Below are positions 60,213 through 64,000 of a DNA stretch of 64,000 nt, piece after piece. Origin of the DNA: Kiloniella sp048270245 (GTDB taxonomy: Bacteria; Pseudomonadota; Alphaproteobacteria; Kiloniellales; Kiloniellaceae). How positions within the stretch are numbered: position 1 is the first letter of the stretch; each line of letters starts with the position of its first letter. Position numbers and translations under genes: made by a program. Location: assembly GCF_048270245.1 (NCBI RefSeq), contig NZ_JBLWTH010000001.1:372001-436000 (forward strand). The letters are read 5' to 3'. The notes beneath the pieces were generated by a model. That model was not told where the DNA came from, made no database searches, and saw only the letters and a program-made list of their open reading frames with translations.

Positions 60213-61089
60213 AGCCAAAGCATTTTCATTTAAATCATTAACTCTTGATGATGTCCCCGCAATTTTGGACTTAATTGAAGGTCTTGGCTGGACGCATGTC
60301 GTGAAAGATCTTGAGGTCATGCTTCAGGTGGGTGTTTTTTTAGGGGCCAGAGATGAGCGAGGGAAGATAATCGCCACTGGTGCTCTTTTCCCATACGGCT
60401 CTGAATTGGCGTCGATCGGGATGATCATGGTGCGTCCGGAAAATCAGAAACAAGGCTATGGTCGGGCAGTAATGGATGCCTTGCATGATCACGAAATTGC
60501 AAAAGGGCGGACACTGTGTTTGATCGCCACTGAAGCGGGCGAGCCACTTTATAAAAAGTGCGGATATGAAGTTGCCGGACGGATACGCAAATTTTTTGGT
60601 TCTCCGAAACAGTTTCTAAAAAAGAGTTCGTTACCAGATTTTCCTCTAAATCAGCGTCGAGTTGCGCTACGGGCGATGCATGCAAATGACCTTGAGAATG
60701 TTATTGGCATGGATGCAAAGGCACTTGGTGCAAACAGAGGTAGTTTGTTCGAGCTAAGGTATTCTCAGTCTGATTATGCAGTCATTGCCGAGAATAAACA
60801 GGGCGAGGTGATTGGGTTTATTCTTGCCACGCCACAGCGGGAACAACATCATTTGGGGCCAATGGTTGCGCCTGATAGTGATACAGCCTTGGCAATGATT
60901 AGATATATTGCTGAACGGTCCGATAAAGAACTACGCATTGATGTTCCTGAAGATCAACAAGCCTTGCATGGACTATTACCTTCATTAGGTTTTCGTTTGA
61001 TTGCTAATCCTCCGGCAATGATCCGTAATAATACCTTCCCTGGGTGTCGAGAGCACTATTGGTCGATTATGAGCCAAGCCTATGCCTAA
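60199..61089 (+). CDS. GNAT-family N-acetyltransferase, two-domain
   Basis: About 296 residues. The first GNAT domain shows ASIGMIMVRPENQKQGYGRAVMDALHDHE, the acetyl-CoA-binding motif, and LIATEAGEPLYKKCGYEV. The second half (RRVALRAMHANDLENVIGMD ... HHLGPMVAPDS) is a degenerate second GNAT-like domain ending REHYWSIMSQAYA. The substrate is unknown. The start (ATG 60199 or 60205) lies within the end of acuI, so it is translationally coupled to the DMSP operon, perhaps adapting it to CoA metabolism. Confidence 0.85.
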   Translation: MLMDKAKAFSFKSLTLDDVPAILDLIEGLGWTHVVKDLEVMLQVGVFLGARDERGKIIATGALFPYGSELASIGMIMVRPENQKQGYGRAVMDALHDHEIAKGRTLCLIATEAGEPLYKKCGYEVAGRIRKFFGSPKQFLKKSSLPDFPLNQRRVALRAMHANDLENVIGMDAKALGANRGSLFELRYSQSDYAVIAENKQGEVIGFILATPQREQHHLGPMVAPDSDTALAMIRYIAERSDKELRIDVPEDQQALHGLLPSLGFRLIANPPAMIRNNTFPGCREHYWSIMSQAYA

Positions 61090-61163
61090 GTGCTTCTATA
61101 GCAGCCTTAAAGGGGTTATGGATGATGTTGTTTTGCGGAGGTGCTTAAAGGGGGCACAAGAAA

Positions 61164-61205
61164 AGCCAAAGACTGCGAAACGTTAAGTTTACACAGTCTT
61201 TGACC
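61164..61205. terminator. Inverted repeat between GNAT and DUF2946 genes
   Basis: Perfect 9-bp arms CAAAGACTG / CAGTCTTTG, 18 bases apart, between convergent genes. The T run is weak. The right arm overlaps the 3' end of the leftward gene. Confidence 0.5.
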
Positions 61206-61674
61206 TTATTAGGACTTCAGTATGTAATTTAAATATATTCTGTTTCGGTGGGGCTCTGGTCGGTGGTCGTGGCGCTGGTCGATCATGAGGGATGTCTGAT
61301 AGCTCGAACCGATTATCCGCTATAGCAAAACTGGTTTGGTATAGAACGGGATCACTGACAGGTAGAGGAGCAAGGGTTACCGAAGCCAATGAGCAGGCCG
61401 GACAAGAAATATCCAGCGTACTTTCAATTGGTTCGCCATCTTTTGCAGAGTTTAAGGAAAGAACTCTGAGTCCACTTGGTGTGCAGATAACAAAAACATC
61501 TTCTGAATTGATATCCAAGTCCTGCGGTGGGTTTGCCCAACTCTGTTCCAGCGGGATGAGAATTTGTAAGCATAGAGACAGTATTGCTGTGAACGCAAAA
61601 AAACGACGACGGTACGAAAGGCGGGGTGAGATGCCGCTCTTTCTTTTTGTCGCTTTTTTCGTGTTGTTTAGCAC
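61189..61674 (-). CDS. DUF2946-like secreted protein
   Basis: A 161-residue protein: a basic start, one hydrophobic signal segment (FFAFTAILSLCLQILIPL), two cysteine sites (FVICTPSG and ISCPACSL), and a proline-rich RPAPRPPTRAPPKQN end, which match the short DUF2946 proteins often found with metal-uptake or copper genes. Function unknown. It starts at GTG 61674. No metal gene is adjacent here; copCD is far upstream in the window. Confidence 0.7.
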   Translation of the reverse strand: MLNNTKKATKRKSGISPRLSYRRRFFAFTAILSLCLQILIPLEQSWANPPQDLDINSEDVFVICTPSGLRVLSLNSAKDGEPIESTLDISCPACSLASVTLAPLPVSDPVLYQTSFAIADNRFELSDIPHDRPAPRPPTRAPPKQNIFKLHTEVLIRSKTV

Positions 61675-61880
61675 AAGAGCCTCTTTAATAATGCTTACGT
61701 GACAGTTATGAAAATGAACTGGCCAAATATATGACAGCTATTTTCAGCTTTCATCATAAGGAATATCGATTGGCAGACATTGATATTGATCAAATGAGAG
61801 AACATTTTCTGGTATTGTAAGATTGTTTCTGGGTAAAACGGCAACCTGAACAGCCCTAAAGCTTTTTCTCGTGAGTTAAT

Positions 61881-62810
61881 TTGTTGAAAACTAAAATCAA
61901 ATCAGTGCTTTGTATTGGTGCGGCCCATTGGGATGTGCGATCTCAGTGTCACACATCGGTTCGACAAGGCACGTCTAACCCCGTTACTGTTTCCCGATAC
62001 CCCGGTGGGGTTGCACATAATGTTGCGATGAATCTTAACAGGCTGGGCATTGATTCCGGATTGTTAAGTTATTGGGGACAGGATGTGGCTGGCGATGCGC
62101 TAGAACAGAAATTTAGCGCTGATGGGTTGGATGTATTGTCACTGCCGAGATCGGTAGATTTTTCGACGGCAACTTACACAGCTGTTTTGCAGCCAGATGG
62201 TGAGTTGGCATTTGGTCTGGCCGATATGGAAATTTATGACCAGCTCAGACCCGAGATGTTTAAAAATCTGAAAGAGCGTTTGTCTGGGTATCCTATCTGG
62301 TTTGTTGATACCAACATGCCTATTGATGTCTTGCTTGCATTATCTGAGCGGCGCGTCCCGGAACAATTCCTAGCCGCTGATGCGGTATCAGTTGCCAAGG
62401 CTCGAAAGCTTGATCGAATCATCAATCGCCTTGATATCTTGTTTTGCAATGTCGATGAGGCAAGCGTTCTGACCGAACAGGAAATCAAGACGGAAACTGA
62501 TATTATGAAATCAGGTTTTGAATTGACGGCGAGAGGAGCCAAGTCCGTTGTGATTTCAGCTGGTTTACACGGTGCCTATTTCTTTAAGAAGGAGAGTCAT
62601 AAACATTTTCCAGCAAGAAAAGTCGATGTCGTAGATGTTACTGGGGCCGGTGATTCATTAATCGCAGGTACTCTTAGCGGAATTTCAATGGGCTATACCC
62701 CTGAAGTGGCTTTGAAGAGAGGCCTCGATGCCGCGAGAATTACACTTAAAGATCAGGGCGCGACATCTGAGAACTTGCGAGATCTCTCTCTGGACGTTAT
62801 TGGCTCTTGA
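61881..62810 (+). CDS. psuK: PfkB-family kinase, probable pseudouridine kinase
   Basis: A 309-residue ribokinase-fold enzyme. The N-terminal GG-type motif is YPGGVAHNVAMNLNRLG, and the C-terminal PfkB signature with catalytic Asp is DVTGAGDSLIAGTLSG. It lies 28 bases ahead of psuG, the usual pair, so its substrate is very likely pseudouridine, phosphorylated to pseudouridine 5'-phosphate. The frame starts at TTG 61881 (TTG TTG AAA), as no suitable ATG is near. Confidence 0.88.
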   Translation: MLKTKIKSVLCIGAAHWDVRSQCHTSVRQGTSNPVTVSRYPGGVAHNVAMNLNRLGIDSGLLSYWGQDVAGDALEQKFSADGLDVLSLPRSVDFSTATYTAVLQPDGELAFGLADMEIYDQLRPEMFKNLKERLSGYPIWFVDTNMPIDVLLALSERRVPEQFLAADAVSVAKARKLDRIINRLDILFCNVDEASVLTEQEIKTETDIMKSGFELTARGAKSVVISAGLHGAYFFKKESHKHFPARKVDVVDVTGAGDSLIAGTLSGISMGYTPEVALKRGLDAARITLKDQGATSENLRDLSLDVIGS

Positions 62811-62838
62811 ACTCTAAAAATAAGTTATTGGTAAAAGT

Positions 62839-63765
62839 ATGAATCCGAAATTGCAAAAACACCTGAATATTGCCCCTGAAGTTGCGAATGCCCTTGCAGA
62901 GGGAAAAGCCGTTGTTGCTTTGGAATCCACCATTATCGCGCATGGTATGCCCTATCCAAAAAATGTGGAGACGGCCCGTGAAGTCGAAGATCTGATTCGT
63001 GCGCAGGGCGCCGTACCGGCAACGATCGCTGTGCTTGATGGTGTTATCCGGATTGGCCTGGATGAAGCCGCGTTGGAAAAACTTGGTAAAGCCGAGAATG
63101 TTGCGAAACTATCACGCCGGGATCTGCCCTTGCTCGTTGCTCAAAAAGGTGACGGGGCCACAACTGTAGCGGCAACGATGATTTGTGCAGCAATGGCTGG
63201 CATCTCTGTCTTTGCCACGGGGGGCATAGGTGGTGTTCACCGGGGAGCAGAAAATGATTTTGATATTTCTGCGGACTTGGAAGAATTGGCAAAAACGCCT
63301 GTCGCAGTTGTTTGTGCCGGGGCAAAATCTATTTTGGATTTACCAAAAACACTTGAATTCCTAGAAACCAGAGGCGTTCCTGTTGTTGGTTACCAAACAA
63401 ACAAGTTCCCTGCCTTTTATTGTCGTGATTCCGGTTTGGATGCACCTTTAACAGCAGATTCTGCATCTGAGATTGCCGGTATGCTGGCGGTACAACAAGA
63501 CCTTGGGTATCAAGGGGGCGCCGTGATCGCCAACCCAATTCCCGAAAGCCATGCAATGGACAGGTCTGAAATGGATAGCGTGATTGCATCTGCTTTGAAT
63601 AGTGCCACCAAAGACGGGATTTTTGGGAAGGCGATTACGCCCTATCTGCTTGGCAAAATCGTTGAATTGACCAAAGGGCATAGCTTGGAATCCAATATCG
63701 CGCTTGTAAAAAACAATGCGGTGTTGGCGGCAAATATTGCTAAAGATTTAAGTCGGTTAAGCTGA
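62839..63765 (+). CDS. psuG: Pseudouridine-5'-phosphate glycosidase
   Basis: A 308-residue protein. ALESTIIAHGMPYPKNVETA, GDGATTVAATM, FATGGIGGVHRGAE and SILDLPKTLEFLET are conserved PsuG blocks; the Lys in the active site forms a Schiff base with ribose. It splits pseudouridine 5'-phosphate into uracil and ribose 5-phosphate. Together with the kinase upstream it recycles pseudouridine from RNA turnover. A terminator follows. Confidence 0.96.
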   Translation: MNPKLQKHLNIAPEVANALAEGKAVVALESTIIAHGMPYPKNVETAREVEDLIRAQGAVPATIAVLDGVIRIGLDEAALEKLGKAENVAKLSRRDLPLLVAQKGDGATTVAATMICAAMAGISVFATGGIGGVHRGAENDFDISADLEELAKTPVAVVCAGAKSILDLPKTLEFLETRGVPVVGYQTNKFPAFYCRDSGLDAPLTADSASEIAGMLAVQQDLGYQGGAVIANPIPESHAMDRSEMDSVIASALNSATKDGIFGKAITPYLLGKIVELTKGHSLESNIALVKNNAVLAANIAKDLSRLS

Positions 63766-63783
63766 TCACTTTCTTAGAATAAT

Positions 63784-63827
63784 ATAGCGCCACTTGTCTT
63801 AAATTGATCTGTGGCGTTATTTTTTTC
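63784..63827 (+). terminator. Terminator of psuK-psuG
   Basis: A 10-bp stem ATAGCGCCAC / GTGGCGTTAT with one G-U pair and a 17-base loop, then a run of seven T. Confidence 0.82.
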
Positions 63828-63888
63828 TTGAATTCTGAACGGTGTTCATTATTGTGTGTGTAGTTTTATAAACAAAAAGGCTTACCAG

Positions 63889-64000
63889 ATGGCACGTCGT
63901 GTTGATCACAGTCCGGATGAATTGAAAAAAATGATTCTTGATGCTGCTGAGGCGTTGGTGGTGACTGGCGGACTATCGGAGCTTTCTGCCCGAAAGATTG
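63889..64000 (+). CDS. TetR-family regulator, N-terminal part (cut by window edge)
   Basis: 37 codons are present: ARRVDHSPDELKKMILDAAEALVVTGGLSELSARKI, the first helices of a TetR helix-turn-helix. It starts at ATG 63889. Nothing of the ligand domain is visible. Confidence 0.75.
   Translation, partial: MARRVDHSPDELKKMILDAAEALVVTGGLSELSARKI

Overview
The window is a chromosomal segment of a marine alphaproteobacterium. Evidence for this: CarD, FdxA, a Suv3/MgpS-type helicase, DUF1223 and DUF938 proteins, a BacNav channel, and the DMSP-catabolic pair dmdA-acuI, which is typical of ocean alphaproteobacteria. I cannot assign a genus from the sequence alone. Gene starts below are chosen by Shine-Dalgarno placement and by family N-termini. 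Several differ from the longest open frame.

Left core (1-21.9 kb): the 3' end of aconitase, a DUF1223 protein, htpG, a cysteine-peptidase-like lipoprotein, copC-copD, an RNA helicase with an S4 RNA-binding partner, a GFA protein, an EamA transporter with a divergent LysR regulator, a DUF938 methyltransferase, TerB-like, fdxA, carD with a long leader, a phosphoesterase-like protein that has lost its metal ligands (coupled to a WYL regulator), an adenylate cyclase, an M48 lipoprotein peptidase with LysM, a rhodanese, a degenerate nuclease-fold protein, pip and tRNA-Arg(CCU).

Island (about 21.92-47.43 kb): 17 bp after the tRNA begins what reads as a complete 25.5-kb Tn7-like transposon. Related short TnsB-type sites lie in inverted orientation at the two ends. 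The machinery is tnsA-tnsB-tnsC-tniQ in mid-element, with no integrase, Cas gene or CRISPR. Cargo on the tRNA side is a four-gene overlapping type I restriction operon, hsdM-hsdS-frg-hsdR, plus an Mrr endonuclease. The FRG protein ends in the same kind of C-terminal segment as HsdR, suggesting a second effector that docks on the methylase core. Cargo on the far side is four different hipBA kinase modules, an orphan antitoxin, an IS3 remnant, and three copies (plus one partial) of a roughly 160-bp repeat carrying a terminator. Each hipBA has its own unrelated operator set. A CCTAT-containing leader motif recurs 33-36 bases before the start codons of tnsA, tnsC and a small unknown gene.

Right core (47.47-64 kb): VUT transporter, YczE-like membrane protein, radical SAM enzyme, two tandem PAS paralogues, MscS, a bacterial sodium channel, a diguanylate cyclase, a chemoreceptor, LysR-dmdA-acuI-GNAT (DMSP demethylation and acryloyl-CoA reduction), a DUF2946 protein, psuK-psuG for pseudouridine breakdown, and the start of a TetR regulator.
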